A stretch of 64,000 bases of DNA from Marinithermofilum abyssi (GCF_014641195.1 NZ_BMHQ01000009.1:566-64565), one strand, 5' to 3'. Positions 46,544-56,392 are shown, counted from the stretch's first letter. Program-made: numbers and translations. The notes: generated by a model from the letters alone, not told the origin.

Positions 46544-47375
46544 GACGTCCTCTTCCTTTCCGTTTGCCGATAAAGGCCACCATACGACCTGTTTTTCCCT
46601 GGTCTCTTCGATGGGAGTGGAAGAGTTCCGGATGACAGCTCGTACACCACTTCGTAACGATAATGTTCTCCGGTTGAAGTCCCGCACGCATAAGCAATTG
46701 ACGATTGGCTTGGCGAAGATCCAACTTCCATTTGCCCGGTTGTACAGGCCGCAAAACTTCGCTGGAAGCGTCCGGCAAAACCTCGAGCAACGGATGAGCC
46801 ACTTTTTCGTCCACTTCATAACAGCAGCCGCCGATCGACGGGGCAATGGCAGCCAAGATGGTTTTTGCAGAGGCGCCTTTGCTTTCCATGGCTTCCACCA
46901 TGCGCCGGCCGATTTCGCCGACAGTCCCGCGCCAACCTGCATGGGCCACTCCCACTATATCCGCTTCAGGACTATAAAACAGCAAAGGAACACAATCGGC
47001 GTAAAAGGAAGACAACAATACGTCCTCCTCACCCGTGATCAATCCATCGGTAGCGGGAATGGCGGTCTCCTGAGATTCCTTCCCTCTTCCCCGTTCACTC
47101 TGATCGACTACGTGAACGTGTGTGCCATGCACCTGATTGGCACAAGTCCAGCTTGATACAGGAAACCGCAGCTGTGAAAGGAGCTGCTCTCGGTTTTGCA
47201 CGACTCTCCCCGGGTCTTCACCCACGTGCAATGCGTAATTCCAACGATCAGGGTCTTCTTTGGAATGGATATCCCTGGCACTCATCCCCACGACCAGATG
47301 CGGAAACTTCTCCTCCCATTCTTTGAGGGAGAAATAGGGGATGGAAGTATCCTGTCGCATGTAAAAAGGTTCCAT
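46536..47375 (-). CDS. ylmD: PgeF/YlmD, multicopper-polyphenol-oxidase-like (LACC1) protein
   Basis: 279 aa. The DUF152 active-site region is visible in YADCVPLLFYSPEAD and VGVAHAGWRGTVGE, and a later CCYEVDE. Homologues act as purine nucleoside phosphorylase/adenosine deaminase, and E. coli PgeF edits peptidoglycan precursors, an attractive match for the cell-wall context. GGAGGG precedes ATG. Confidence 0.92.
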   Translation of the reverse strand: MEPFYMRQDTSIPYFSLKEWEEKFPHLVVGMSARDIHSKEDPDRWNYALHVGEDPGRVVQNREQLLSQLRFPVSSWTCANQVHGTHVHVVDQSERGRGKESQETAIPATDGLITGEEDVLLSSFYADCVPLLFYSPEADIVGVAHAGWRGTVGEIGRRMVEAMESKGASAKTILAAIAPSIGGCCYEVDEKVAHPLLEVLPDASSEVLRPVQPGKWKLDLRQANRQLLMRAGLQPENIIVTKWCTSCHPELFHSHRRDQGKTGRMVAFIGKRKGRGRHG

Positions 47376-47425
47376 TACCTTCCCTCCCTCTACATATTAC
47401 CATACACCCAACGAGAGACAAAGTG

Positions 47426-47734
47426 TCAGGTTGAAGGCCGTTCGTGATCCGTTGACGGCGGTGTACTCAGAAGCGGACGCGGCTCCGCTTCATACCCTCG
47501 GGATTCCAGCCGGACCAAAATGACATCCGTTCCGATCTTTACGATTTGATGCCAGGGGATGACCCATTCTTTCCCTCCCGACCACAAGCCGAACAGACGA
47601 CTTTCACCAGGGACCACCAGCGCTTTGATCTGTCCCTGACGCATATCCAACTCCAAATCATGGATTTGTCCCAACTTCCGTCCATCACTCACGCTGACGA
47701 CATCCTTCGCTTGCAATTCAGATATTTTGACCAT
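47426..47734 (-). CDS. ylmC: YlmC/YmxH family PRC-barrel sporulation protein
   Basis: 102 aa with a PRC-barrel fold (SVSDGRKLGQIHDLELDMRQGQIKALVVPG). Conserved directly downstream of sigG in spore formers. Function unknown. Confidence 0.9.
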   Translation of the reverse strand: MVKISELQAKDVVSVSDGRKLGQIHDLELDMRQGQIKALVVPGESRLFGLWSGGKEWVIPWHQIVKIGTDVILVRLESRGYEAEPRPLLSTPPSTDHERPST

Positions 47735-47796
47735 AACGGCTTCACCCTAAAGGTAGATTTATTCCAAGTATATGTAGACAGCGGGATTTATGTCCT

Positions 47797-47823
47797 AAAA
47801 AAAAACCGCACATCATCGTGTGC
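47797..47823 (-). terminator. Terminator after sigG
   Basis: GCACA (47808-47812) pairs with TGTGC (47819-47823), and nine Ts follow on the minus strand. Lies just past the sigG stop and before ylmC. Confidence 0.78.
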
Positions 47824-47834
47824 AGTTCTACTCC

Positions 47835-48611
47835 CTATTGAATGAATTTGTTCATCTGTTGGATCGCAGCTTTTTCCAAACGAGACACCTGGGCCTGGGA
47901 GATTCCGATTTCCTCCGCCACTTCCATTTGGGTTTTTCCCTCAAAAAAGCGCATGGATAAAATCATTTTCTCCCGGTCGTTCAGTTTCCCCATCGCTTCT
48001 CTAAGAGCGATCTCTTCTACCCATTGTACGTCCTTTTGATCGTCGTCGCTCAATTGATCCATCACATAGATCGGATCGCCTCCGTCCTGGTAGATCGGTT
48101 CAAAAAGAGAGACCGGATCTTGGATGGCATCCAGTGCAAACACGACTTCTTCCTTGGACACATTGAGCGCTTCGGAGATCTCGTTCACCGTGGGTTCCCG
48201 CGAGTGCCGGTAAGTGAGTGTATCCCGCACCTGCAGTGCTTTATAGGCGATGTCCCGCAGGGAGCGCGACACCCGAATCGGATTGTTGTCCCGAAGGTAC
48301 CGGCGGATTTCCCCGATGATCATCGGCACTGCATAAGTGGAAAATTTTACGTTTTGGCTTAAATCAAAGTTATCAATGGCTTTCATCAAACCGATGCAGC
48401 CAACTTGGAAAAGGTCGTCCACATTTTCACCGCGGTTATTGAAGCGTTGAATCACACTTAACACCAACCGCAAATTACCGTTGACGAGCTTTTCCCGTGC
48501 AGAGCGGTCGCCGGCCTGAAGTTCCCGAAACAACTTGCGCATCTCTTCGTTCTTCAGCACCGGGAGTTTGGATGTATCCACTCCACAGATTTCCACTTTG
48601 TTACGTGCCAT
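47835..48611 (-). CDS. sigG: RNA polymerase sigma factor SigG (forespore)
   Basis: Late forespore sigma factor, 258 aa. Starts MARNKVEICGVDTSKLPVLKN; region 2 FQVGCIGLMKAIDNFD and FSTYAVPMIIGEIRRYLRD, region 4 MEVAEEIGISQAQVSRLEKAA. Start 48611 follows AGGAGGGGAACTC; the longer frame into sigE is a shadow. A terminator separates it from sigE, so it needs its own promoter. Confidence 0.95.
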   Translation of the reverse strand: MARNKVEICGVDTSKLPVLKNEEMRKLFRELQAGDRSAREKLVNGNLRLVLSVIQRFNNRGENVDDLFQVGCIGLMKAIDNFDLSQNVKFSTYAVPMIIGEIRRYLRDNNPIRVSRSLRDIAYKALQVRDTLTYRHSREPTVNEISEALNVSKEEVVFALDAIQDPVSLFEPIYQDGGDPIYVMDQLSDDDQKDVQWVEEIALREAMGKLNDREKMILSMRFFEGKTQMEVAEEIGISQAQVSRLEKAAIQQMNKFIQ

Positions 48612-48641
48612 GAGTTCCCCTCCTAACGATACGTCACTGTT

Positions 48642-48670
48642 AAGTATCTCCTTCGGAGGGAAATTTATGA
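48642..48670 (-). promoter_or_regulatory. Candidate sigma-F/sigma-G promoter of sigG
   Basis: On the minus strand GGAGATACTT (48642-48651) fits the -10 pattern GGNRANANTW. TCATA (48666-48670), with 14-base spacing, could be the -35 (consensus GYATA, usually 15-16). A GTATA further up is too far (19). Assignment rests on the -10 only. Confidence 0.45.
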
Positions 48671-48699
48671 TATACACATGGAAAAACTGTTCACCCAAA

Positions 48700-48728
48700 A
48701 ACAAAAAGCGGAGGAAATCCCTCCGCCT
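48700..48728 (-). terminator. Terminator between sigE and sigG
   Basis: GGCGGAGG and CCTCCGC form a stem just past the sigE stop, followed on the minus strand by TTTTTG. It limits readthrough from the spoIIGA-sigE operon into sigG. Confidence 0.8.
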
Positions 48729-48730
48729 TT

Positions 48731-49453
48731 TCACACCATTTTGTTGAACTCTTTTCGCAGCCGCTTGATAATCCGCTTTTCCAGTCGAGAAATGTACGAT
48801 TGGGAGATGCCGAGCATATCGGCCACATCTTTTTGTGTTTTTTCTTCTCCGCCGTTCAACCCAAACCGCAGCTCCATGATCTTCCGCTCCCGATCCGACA
48901 GCTTCATCAAGGCGGCATGGAGGATTTTCCGATCCACCTGCTCCTCGATATTGCGGTAAATGGTATCGTTCTCGGTGCCCATCACATCGGATAGCAGCAG
49001 TTCGTTTCCGTCCCAATCCATATTCAAGGGTTCGTCAAAAGACACTTCCGAACGGATCTTGTTGTTCCGGCGCAGGAACATCAGAATTTCGTTCTCAATA
49101 CAGCGGGAGGCATACGTGGCCAATTTGATTTTTTTGGAAGGATCGAAAGTGTTGACCGCTTTAATCAACCCGATTGTCCCGATCGAAACCAAGTCTTCGA
49201 TATTAATCCCCGTGTTTTCAAATTTGCGGGCAATATACACCACCAATCGGAGATTGCGTTCAATCAGCATGGCCCGAACCGCTGAATCTCCGCTGGGCAA
49301 ACGGTTTAACAACACTTCTTCTTCATCTCTCGACAATGGCGGGGGCAGTGCCTCACTTCCCCCGATGTAATAAATCTCTTCTCCTTTGAGTCCGATTTGC
49401 ATAAGGATACGATACCACAGCAGCTGAATCGCCAATTTCCACTTAACCATCAC
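48731..49453 (-). CDS. sigE: RNA polymerase sigma factor SigE precursor (mother cell)
   Basis: Early mother-cell sigma factor, 240 aa, made as pro-sigma-E. A pro-sequence of about 30 residues (hydrophobic [16 protein letters not shown] then [17 protein letters not shown]) precedes region 1.2; region 2 reads [16 protein letters not shown], region 4 [18 protein letters not shown]. SpoIIGA, encoded next door, removes the pro-sequence. Confidence 0.96.
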   Translation of the reverse strand: MMVKWKLAIQLLWYRILMQIGLKGEEIYYIGGSEALPPPLSRDEEEVLLNRLPSGDSAVRAMLIERNLRLVVYIARKFENTGINIEDLVSIGTIGLIKAVNTFDPSKKIKLATYASRCIENEILMFLRRNNKIRSEVSFDEPLNMDWDGNELLLSDVMGTENDTIYRNIEEQVDRKILHAALMKLSDRERKIMELRFGLNGGEEKTQKDVADMLGISQSYISRLEKRIIKRLRKEFNKMV

Positions 49454-49497
49454 GCTTTATCCCTCCCTTGTGATATCTCTTTATCCTTAAGGCACCA

Positions 49498-50406
49498 TCA
49501 GCTCGCTTGCGTCATACAGGACGGATGGAGAATCGCCTGATACGTTCCATCGGATGATAACCTGCCCGCATCCAAGCCGATGAGCACTTTGCCGGATTCA
49601 CGCCATTCCTGCTCATGAAGCACTTCCACTCTGTCCGGCTTCAGAACCAACATAACCCCACCATCGCTTCCCGCTCCCCGAAAGGGAACAAAACGAATGC
49701 GTGTCATCCACTCTGCAGGCAGCTGATTCTCCATCCCTCCCCAATTTTTCTCTTTGACCATGACGGCAAGAGATTCCGGCAAATAAGAAGCTATCTCCTC
49801 CAGTTCCACCATCATCACCGGTGTTCGGGTAATGGGATCTCTGAGCTGATTGCCGGTATCGATCAGCCCGGTGCATTCCAACCGCTGATCCCCAAAAGTA
49901 ATCGCCACTTGAGCCAAATATTGATTCACTATCTGCCTTCGCTGCAGGGATCCGAAGGAAAAACGGGCATACAGCCATACAAGCGGAAAAGCGACCAGCA
50001 CAAACACCCATGAGACAGGCGAGCCCCATCCGGAGGAAGCAGTAAACAGCACACCGCCTGCTACATGGGCTTCTCCGGACAATATATAATGGAGAGCAAA
50101 CATTCCGCCGCCCATCACAAAAGAAATCAAATAAAACACGGTAACATTGCGCAGATATTGCAGCGGACTGTGATATCCGAGTGCGATCCATACCATGAAG
50201 AGGGACACCAGCAGTTTGATCAACATGGTGTGAGGGACGGCCAAAGGATCCCACAATTGAGCCATAGCATAAACAGCACCGAGGAGCGCCGCCGTAAAGA
50301 TTCGCCATAGAGACGTTCGCTGCCGTCGGATGGCTGCAGTCAGCATAAGGATGAGAGAATCGATGCACAAATTGAGGAGGAAGACCATATCGGCATAAAC
50401 CACCAT
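49498..50406 (-). CDS. spoIIGA: SpoIIGA, sigma-E processing membrane protease
   Basis: 302 aa. The N-terminal half has about five membrane helices. The C-terminal half contains the aspartic protease motif CTGLIDTGNQLRDP near residue 180 that cleaves pro-sigma-E. First gene of spoIIGA-sigE, transcribed from a Spo0A-type promoter at 50443-50509. Confidence 0.94.
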   Translation of the reverse strand: MVVYADMVFLLNLCIDSLILMLTAAIRRQRTSLWRIFTAALLGAVYAMAQLWDPLAVPHTMLIKLLVSLFMVWIALGYHSPLQYLRNVTVFYLISFVMGGGMFALHYILSGEAHVAGGVLFTASSGWGSPVSWVFVLVAFPLVWLYARFSFGSLQRRQIVNQYLAQVAITFGDQRLECTGLIDTGNQLRDPITRTPVMMVELEEIASYLPESLAVMVKEKNWGGMENQLPAEWMTRIRFVPFRGAGSDGGVMLVLKPDRVEVLHEQEWRESGKVLIGLDAGRLSSDGTYQAILHPSCMTQAS

Positions 50407-50442
50407 AATTTAGGACATCCCTTCCTCTTCTGAGGTGGTTCC

Positions 50443-50509
50443 AGTATATATTAATCCTTATTCAATGTCTGTCTAAACTTGCTGGTACCACGGTACTTTT
50501 TTTGTCGAA
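50443..50509 (-). promoter_or_regulatory. Spo0A-controlled spoIIG promoter with two 0A boxes
   Basis: On the minus strand: TTCGACA (complement of TGTCGAA at 50503-50509, an exact 0A box), then TTAGACA (50470-50476), overlapping the -35 TAGACA (50470-50475), then -10 TATACT (50443-50448). The -35/-10 spacing is 21 bases. B. subtilis spoIIG has the same design: an extended spacing and an 0A box over the -35. The box at 50470-50476 has one mismatch. Confidence 0.75.
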
Positions 50510-50600
50510 AGAAGAAAAAAAGAGAGGCGGAAGGTGGACATATCTATGAACGTCGGAAAGAGCATAAATGTAGAACTGCCGGAACATCCAGCTACACATA

Positions 50601-50640
50601 AAAACAGGTTCTCTCCCCTGAGGTTTGGGAGAGAACCTGT
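50601..50640 (-). terminator. Strong terminator after ftsZ
   Basis: A 14-bp perfect stem (ACAGGTTCTCTCCC at 50604-50617 with its complement at 50627-50640), followed on the minus strand by TTTTTA. Ends the murE-ftsZ transcription unit. Confidence 0.92.
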
Positions 50641-50653
50641 ACCATCACGTTCC

Positions 50654-51769
50654 CTATTTTTTCTTCCGTTGATAGCGCAGAAATGTGGGAATATCCAGAT
50701 CGTCATTGGTACTGATCGGATTGATATCCAGCACATTCCGGTCACGGGACTCGTTTTGTTGCTGTTTGTTCTCATTAACATTAAAGTTGGGCTTTCCTAC
50801 CCGTTTTTCCTGCTCGCTGTGGTCAAATCCCGTAGCGATCACCGTCACCAGGATTTCATCTTTCAGGTCCTCATTGATCACAGCCCCGAAAATCATGTTC
50901 ACATCCGGGTCCGAAGCCGAAGCAACGATATCTGCCGCTTCGTTCACTTCATAGAGGCTCAGGTTGGTGCCCCCGGTGATGTTCATCAGAACGCCCCGTG
51001 CCCCATCAATCGAGGTTTCCAACAAGGGGCTGCAAATCGCCTTCTTCGCAGCCTCTGTGGCCCGGTTTTCGCCAGTGGCTGTTCCGATGCCCATCAGGGC
51101 GGATCCCCGCTCGGTCATGATGGTCTTCACATCGGCAAAGTCCAGGTTGATGAGACCCGGCACGGCGATCAAGTCGGAGATCCCTTGCACCCCTTGGCGG
51201 AGCACATTGTCTGCCTCGCGGAAAGCTTCCAACATCGGTGTGTTTTTATCGACGATTTCCAACAACCGGTCATTGGGAATCACAATCAGCGTGTCCACTT
51301 TTTCTTTCAACGCCGCAATCCCCTGATCCGCTTGCAAGGAACGCTTCCGTCCCTCAAAAGTGAAAGGACGGGTAACCACACCTACGGTCAGCGCTCCGGC
51401 TTCCCGGGCCACTTCTGCAATTTCAGGGGCGGCACCCGTTCCTGTACCTCCGCCCATGCCGGCGGTAACAAATACCATATCCGAGCCTTTCAACACATTT
51501 TCAATAATTTCCCGGCTTTCTTCCGCCGCCTTTTTCCCTACGGATGGATTGGCCCCTGCACCCAGACCGCGGGTCAGCTTCTCCCCTATTTGCAGCTTCG
51601 TCGGAGCATGGGAGCGGTTCAATGCCTGAGCATCCGTGTTCACGGCGATAAACTCAACTCCCTGTACACCGTTCTCAATCATCCGGTTGACGGCATTGCT
51701 GCCACCGCCGCCGACACCAATCACTTTAATCTGAGCAATTTGTTCAATCTCCATGTCAAACTCCAGCAT
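50654..51769 (-). CDS. ftsZ: Cell division GTPase FtsZ
   Basis: Tubulin-like GTPase of the Z-ring, 371 aa. GTP motif [13 protein letters not shown] at about 105, T7-loop [11 protein letters not shown], and the C-terminal anchor-binding peptide [15 protein letters not shown]. Start 51769 ([10 protein letters not shown]) has GGAGGG 8 bases upstream; five extra residues are possible. FtsA and SepF anchors are both encoded in the window. Confidence 0.97.
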   Translation of the reverse strand: MLEFDMEIEQIAQIKVIGVGGGGSNAVNRMIENGVQGVEFIAVNTDAQALNRSHAPTKLQIGEKLTRGLGAGANPSVGKKAAEESREIIENVLKGSDMVFVTAGMGGGTGTGAAPEIAEVAREAGALTVGVVTRPFTFEGRKRSLQADQGIAALKEKVDTLIVIPNDRLLEIVDKNTPMLEAFREADNVLRQGVQGISDLIAVPGLINLDFADVKTIMTERGSALMGIGTATGENRATEAAKKAICSPLLETSIDGARGVLMNITGGTNLSLYEVNEAADIVASASDPDVNMIFGAVINEDLKDEILVTVIATGFDHSEQEKRVGKPNFNVNENKQQQNESRDRNVLDINPISTNDDLDIPTFLRYQRKKK

Positions 51770-51805
51770 CGATTGTCCCTCCATATCTCTCTCTATTTCT
51801 CAGGA

Positions 51806-53044
51806 TCAAATAAACTCGCTGAACCAGCTTTTCATCCGTTCAAAAGTGGACGGACCACCCTTTTTCACCTTGGATTTGGACTGTTGGTTGTTTTCCTTTT
51901 CCATCAGACGAATCATACGGCGCTTATAGATATAGTGCACCATACCCACTCCGCTAGTGAAAGAGGGATCCTGCACACCGATATACTCCGGTGTAATAAT
52001 CCGAACGGCATGTCCCAGATGTTCCTGTGCTGCATCCAAAATATGAGGAATCGACATAACCCCTCCGGTTAATACATAACCGCCTGCGGGCTCTTTGGAA
52101 AAGCCCAATTCTTCCACTTCTTTGCGAATCAACTGAAACATCTCAGCCACGCGCGGCTCGATAATATGTGCCAGTTGAAACTGGTTGACCGTGGTTTCCC
52201 GGTTGCTGCCGATAGTGGGCACCTGGAATCTCACGTCTTCCGACGACTGATCCACGATCGCCACCCCGTATTTTCGTTTCAGTTTCTCCGCCGTTTCCGT
52301 CTGGGTCCTGAGCCCGATAGCGATATCATTGGTGATATATTCACCGCCGATGGGCAATTCGGCCGTCGCCACCATATGTCCTTGCTGAAAAATCGCCAAA
52401 CTGGTGGTGCCGCCCCCGATATCCGCCAAGACCACACCCAAGTTTTTTTCATCTTCCGACAAGCAAACCTCACTGGTAGCCAGCGGGGATAGGACGATTC
52501 CGGCAACGGAAAGAGAGGCTTTCTCCACACACCGGAGAACATTGTGCATAATGGTTTTGGCTCCGGTCACAATGATGGCTTCCACTTCCAATCGGACGCC
52601 TATCATCCCATGAGGATCCCGGATCCCCGATAAACCGTCCACGATAAATTGTTTGGGCACCACTTCGATGATAGCCCGCTCCGGGGGCAATGCCACCACC
52701 CGGGCAGCCTGCAACACCCGTTCGATATCAGGGGAGCCGATTTCTCTGTTTTCGTTGGAAACCGCCACCACTCCGTGACTGGGTTGCAAGGATACGTGGT
52801 TTCCGGAAATCCCTACAAAAACCCGGGATATCTCTATGCCAACCATCCGTTCGGCATGATCTACCGCTTCACGAATGGAGTGCACGGCTTGATCGATGTC
52901 GATGATAGCCCCTTGCTTCGTCCCCCTGGCAACCGCCGAGCCGACGCCCACCAATTGCGGGCTTCCTTCCGTCATTTCGGCGACGATCACGCGAACCTTG
53001 GAAGTTCCTATATCTAATGTGGCAATGTACTCTCCACTGCTCAA
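51806..53044 (-). CDS. ftsA: Cell division protein FtsA
   Basis: Actin-like membrane tether of the Z-ring, 412 aa. ATP-binding ATLDIGTSKVRVIVAE at the N terminus and ADIGGGTTSLAIF; a basic amphipathic C-terminal helix (STFERMKSWFSEFI). The TTG at 53044 is 10 bases after AAGGAGG and matches the family start; the frame to 53074 begins upstream of that site. Confidence 0.93.
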   Translation of the reverse strand: MSSGEYIATLDIGTSKVRVIVAEMTEGSPQLVGVGSAVARGTKQGAIIDIDQAVHSIREAVDHAERMVGIEISRVFVGISGNHVSLQPSHGVVAVSNENREIGSPDIERVLQAARVVALPPERAIIEVVPKQFIVDGLSGIRDPHGMIGVRLEVEAIIVTGAKTIMHNVLRCVEKASLSVAGIVLSPLATSEVCLSEDEKNLGVVLADIGGGTTSLAIFQQGHMVATAELPIGGEYITNDIAIGLRTQTETAEKLKRKYGVAIVDQSSEDVRFQVPTIGSNRETTVNQFQLAHIIEPRVAEMFQLIRKEVEELGFSKEPAGGYVLTGGVMSIPHILDAAQEHLGHAVRIITPEYIGVQDPSFTSGVGMVHYIYKRRMIRLMEKENNQQSKSKVKKGGPSTFERMKSWFSEFI

Positions 53045-53199
53045 ATCCTGGGCACCTCCTTGCCCGAGAATCAAGGTAATGTGGTGGAATCTTTCTCTCT
53101 AAATGTGGGGGTGGGGGAGCGAAGGAAAGTTCTCTCTTACCCTCCTTATTCAACACCCGAATAGGTTTCCCCTTTTTCCCACCCAACTTTTTCTTGGTT

Positions 53200-53937
53200 T
53201 TATCGACTCTTTTTCTTGGTGTTCTCCTTAGCCGGAACAAACCAAGTACTTTCCAGAAAATTGACGGTCCCGGGAGGATGCTTACGGAACGCGGGATACA
53301 GCTTCATTTTTTCGGACAGCTCACCTGCCCTAAGACGTACCAAATGGTTATGACGCGTGTACACTTTGACCAAATCTCGGTATGTACGATCATAGCCCGG
53401 GCGGATTTCCGAGATGTCCGCCATCACTTCCGACGGTAATTTTGCCAACTCTTGCGCCAGTGTGCGGTCCATATGCCCGCTGTTCCAGCCGCTCATCACG
53501 GGCCTGTCTACCAAACCGTTCCATGGCCGGTTTCTCATCACTGTCCCGTCCCCCAGAACGGGATATAAACGTCCCTGTTGATCCCAAAGGGCCACGCGCA
53601 TCTCTTCCTGTATATGAAAACGAACCGTTCCGGGAAAAACTTTGTCCACAGTCACTTTGGAAATTTCGGGTTTTGATTGGAGCCACTCAGCCGCCTGATT
53701 TCCGTTCCATTGGAAGAAAGACGTTCCCTGGCTCAAGCGGGCGGTTTTCAGTACCTCTTTATCCGGCACCATCCGATTCCCCGTGACCTCAATCCGGTGA
53801 ATCTTTCCGAGAGGGGATTGGAGAAACAACAGTACGCACACACCGGAAAAGAAGAGAAGAATCAGTACTGCTGCCAACGGAGACGGGGATTTCCTCCGAT
53901 GTACAGACGGTCGAAAAGGAGGCACCCGCTGTTCCAT
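53200..53937 (-). CDS. divIB: Cell division protein DivIB/FtsQ
   Basis: Bitopic septal protein of the FtsQLB complex, 245 aa. A cytoplasmic basic N terminus, one helix (LAAVLILLFFSGVCVLLFL), a POTRA domain starting IHRIEVTGNRMVPDKEV and a beta domain. Start 53937 has GGAG about 8 bases upstream. Confidence 0.93.
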   Translation of the reverse strand: MEQRVPPFRPSVHRRKSPSPLAAVLILLFFSGVCVLLFLQSPLGKIHRIEVTGNRMVPDKEVLKTARLSQGTSFFQWNGNQAAEWLQSKPEISKVTVDKVFPGTVRFHIQEEMRVALWDQQGRLYPVLGDGTVMRNRPWNGLVDRPVMSGWNSGHMDRTLAQELAKLPSEVMADISEIRPGYDRTYRDLVKVYTRHNHLVRLRAGELSEKMKLYPAFRKHPPGTVNFLESTWFVPAKENTKKKSR

Positions 53938-54055
53938 AAGCACATCTCCTTCCGGGAATGGTTGGAAATTTAGAGTAATTGCAACCAATCTCTATGTTAC
54001 CATAAATCTAGTACAAAAGGATGACAGAGTATCAACATCCAATATTCCCCCATAA

Positions 54056-54087
54056 GAAAAAACAGCGGCACATAGATGTGCTGCTGT
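54056..54087 (-). terminator. Terminator-like hairpin at the murA end
   Basis: ACAGCGGCACAT (54062-54073) pairs with ATGTGCTGCTGT (54076-54087) with one mismatch, and six Ts follow on the minus strand. It starts at the murA stop; it may reduce transcription into divIB. Confidence 0.75.
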
Positions 54088-55358
54088 CATAACGACGCGA
54101 TTTTTCCATGGTATCGCTGAATCTGTCCGCCCAGCTTCAACAAGGTCCGGTCCAGCCGCTCATAGCCGCGGTCAATATGAGAAAGGCCTTGCACATGTGT
54201 AGTTCCACTGGCGGTCAAACCAGCGATGACCAGAGCTGCACCCGCCCGGAGATCGGTCGCTTTCACCACAGCTCCGCGCAAGCGGGGCACTCCCCGAATT
54301 TCAACCGCTTCATTCTGTACAGTCAAATCAGCGCCCATTTGCACCAATTCATTGACATGTTTGAAACGGCCGTCAAAGATTTTTTCTTCGATGGAACTGA
54401 TCCCTTCACTGATCGACAGAAGTGTCATCAATTGAGGTTGCATATCCGTGGGAAAGCCGGGATAAGGGGCCGTCTTCACCTTTCCAACGCATTTCAAAAC
54501 AGGAGCACTGCGGATCCAAAGCACATCGCCTTCCTGCTTGATGCGCGCACCGGTCTGACGGAGAATTGTCAGGGTGGATTCCAAATGGTCGGGGACCACA
54601 TGCGTCAACAGAATCTCCCCGCCTGTAGCGATTGCCGCTGTAGCCAAGGTTCCGGCTACAATACGGTCAGGAATCACTTCATGCGTCGCCGGTATCAAGC
54701 GTTGGACACCGCGAATGGTGATGGTGGAAGTACCTGCACCGCTCACATCCGCACCCATCCGGTTCAAGAATCGCTGCAAATCGACGATCTCGGGCTCCCG
54801 GGCGGCATTTTGAATCACCGTCACGCCTTCGGCTCGAACAGCAGCCATCATGATATTTTCCGTCGCGCCGACACTGGGCAAGTCCAGGGGGATGACCGTA
54901 CCTGTAAGCTTGCGGGCACGGCAGTATATCGTCCCCTCTTTTTCTTCAATCTCGGCCCCCAACATGCGAAGTCCTTTTAAATGCAGATCGATCGGACGGG
55001 CGCCGATGGTACACCCTCCCGGACGTGTCACACTCACTTCGTTTAAGCGGGAAAGAAGCGGGCCCATCAAAAAGATGGAGGATCGCATCAGTCGCATTAG
55101 AGACTCCGGTATTTGGGCAGTCCGGATACCGGAAGTTTCCAATTTCATATGATTCCCATCCCATTTCACCTTGACACCGAGCACCCGCAGGATTCTTTCC
55201 ATGACCTTAATATCGGATAAACGGGGTATATCCCGAATTTCATGGATCCCCTCGGTCAACAATGTGGCGGCCAAGATGGGAAGAGCCGCGTTTTTGGCCC
55301 CTTGAACCCGAACGGTTCCGTACAGAGGTTTTCCGCCTTTGATGACAAACTGCTCCAA
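54087..55358 (-). CDS. murA: UDP-N-acetylglucosamine 1-carboxyvinyltransferase
   Basis: First committed step of peptidoglycan synthesis, using PEP. 423 aa, with the catalytic (fosfomycin-target) Cys in RPGGCTIGARPIDLHL near residue 115. TTG start at 55358 after GGAGGTGG. In B. subtilis murAA is not between murB and divIB, so this position is a family-level difference. Confidence 0.95.
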   Translation of the reverse strand: MEQFVIKGGKPLYGTVRVQGAKNAALPILAATLLTEGIHEIRDIPRLSDIKVMERILRVLGVKVKWDGNHMKLETSGIRTAQIPESLMRLMRSSIFLMGPLLSRLNEVSVTRPGGCTIGARPIDLHLKGLRMLGAEIEEKEGTIYCRARKLTGTVIPLDLPSVGATENIMMAAVRAEGVTVIQNAAREPEIVDLQRFLNRMGADVSGAGTSTITIRGVQRLIPATHEVIPDRIVAGTLATAAIATGGEILLTHVVPDHLESTLTILRQTGARIKQEGDVLWIRSAPVLKCVGKVKTAPYPGFPTDMQPQLMTLLSISEGISSIEEKIFDGRFKHVNELVQMGADLTVQNEAVEIRGVPRLRGAVVKATDLRAGAALVIAGLTASGTTHVQGLSHIDRGYERLDRTLLKLGGQIQRYHGKIASL

Positions 55359-55372
55359 TGTTCCACCTCCGT

Positions 55373-56281
55373 TTACCCCTCGCCCACCACCTGTACTTCC
55401 GGCTCCAACGAGACGCCGAATCTGTCTTCCACCGTCCGGATAATGTGATGAATCAGGGTGAGAACATCTTCCGCCGTTGCTTGCCCTCTGTTGATAATAA
55501 AGTTGGCATGTTGCGTCGAAACCTCAGCATCGCCAACACGATATCCCTTCAGACCGGCCGCTTCGATCAGCCGTCCCGAATGATCGCCGGGGGGATTCCG
55601 GAAGACGCTTCCGGCACAGGGATATTGCAGGGGCTGTGTCTGCCTGCGGCGATCTTTAAACTGGGCCAGAGAAGAGGCGATCGTTCTGCGATCCCCCTCT
55701 TCCAAACGGAAAGTCGCTTCCGTCACGATGCCGCGCAATTTGGATTGCAGAATCGAAGTACGATAGCTGAATTCCAGTTCATCATTGCTCAGCACAATCC
55801 ATTCACCGGTTTCCAGCAATACTTCTGCTGATTCCAACACCCGTGACACTTCCGAGCCGTGTGCTCCGGCATTCATAAAAACGGCACCGCCGACGGTTCC
55901 CGGAATGCCGCCGCCGAATTCCAGTCCGGTCAGAGCGTATTTCGCCACCATGGAAGCCAGCCGGATCATGGAGTAACCTCCGCCGGCAATGACACGGGTT
56001 CCTTCCACCCGAAAATCATCGATACCCTTGCCGGTCTTAATCACAGCACCTCGGATGCCGCCGTCCCGGACCAGGAGGTTGGACCCTCTGCCGATTACCC
56101 GCCAGGGAATACCGCTTTGATAGATGACAGCCATTGCTCGTTGCAGCTCTTCTTTGCTGCGGGGATAAACCAGCAGGTCTGCCGGCCCTCCCACTTTCCA
56201 TGTTGTATGCCGGGATAAAGGTTCATTGATGCGTACATCTTCCACTTGTACCTCTTTCAGCTGGCGAGCAATTGCTTCCAT
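55373..56281 (-). CDS. murB: UDP-N-acetylenolpyruvoylglucosamine reductase
   Basis: FAD enzyme that reduces enolpyruvyl-UDP-GlcNAc to UDP-MurNAc. 302 aa with VGGPADLLVYP, GRGSNLLVRD, GGGIPGTVGGAVFMNAGAHG and the catalytic serine in PCAGSVFRNP. AAAGGGGGG precedes ATG. Confidence 0.95.
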   Translation of the reverse strand: MEAIARQLKEVQVEDVRINEPLSRHTTWKVGGPADLLVYPRSKEELQRAMAVIYQSGIPWRVIGRGSNLLVRDGGIRGAVIKTGKGIDDFRVEGTRVIAGGGYSMIRLASMVAKYALTGLEFGGGIPGTVGGAVFMNAGAHGSEVSRVLESAEVLLETGEWIVLSNDELEFSYRTSILQSKLRGIVTEATFRLEEGDRRTIASSLAQFKDRRRQTQPLQYPCAGSVFRNPPGDHSGRLIEAAGLKGYRVGDAEVSTQHANFIINRGQATAEDVLTLIHHIIRTVEDRFGVSLEPEVQVVGEG

Positions 56282-56392
56282 TGGCGCTTCCCCCCTTTTA
56301 CCGAACCTTTACGGACTGGAAGTTCCAGGTATGGTATACGATAGTCTATGCCCTGCGCATATTTTGGTGACGGTTGCCCAAAGGGCTCGCGT

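Noticed and set aside
50534-52072. 512-aa plus-strand open frame opposite ftsZ and ftsA
   Set aside because: Crosses the ftsZ terminator and two certain genes; composition is that of an antisense frame.
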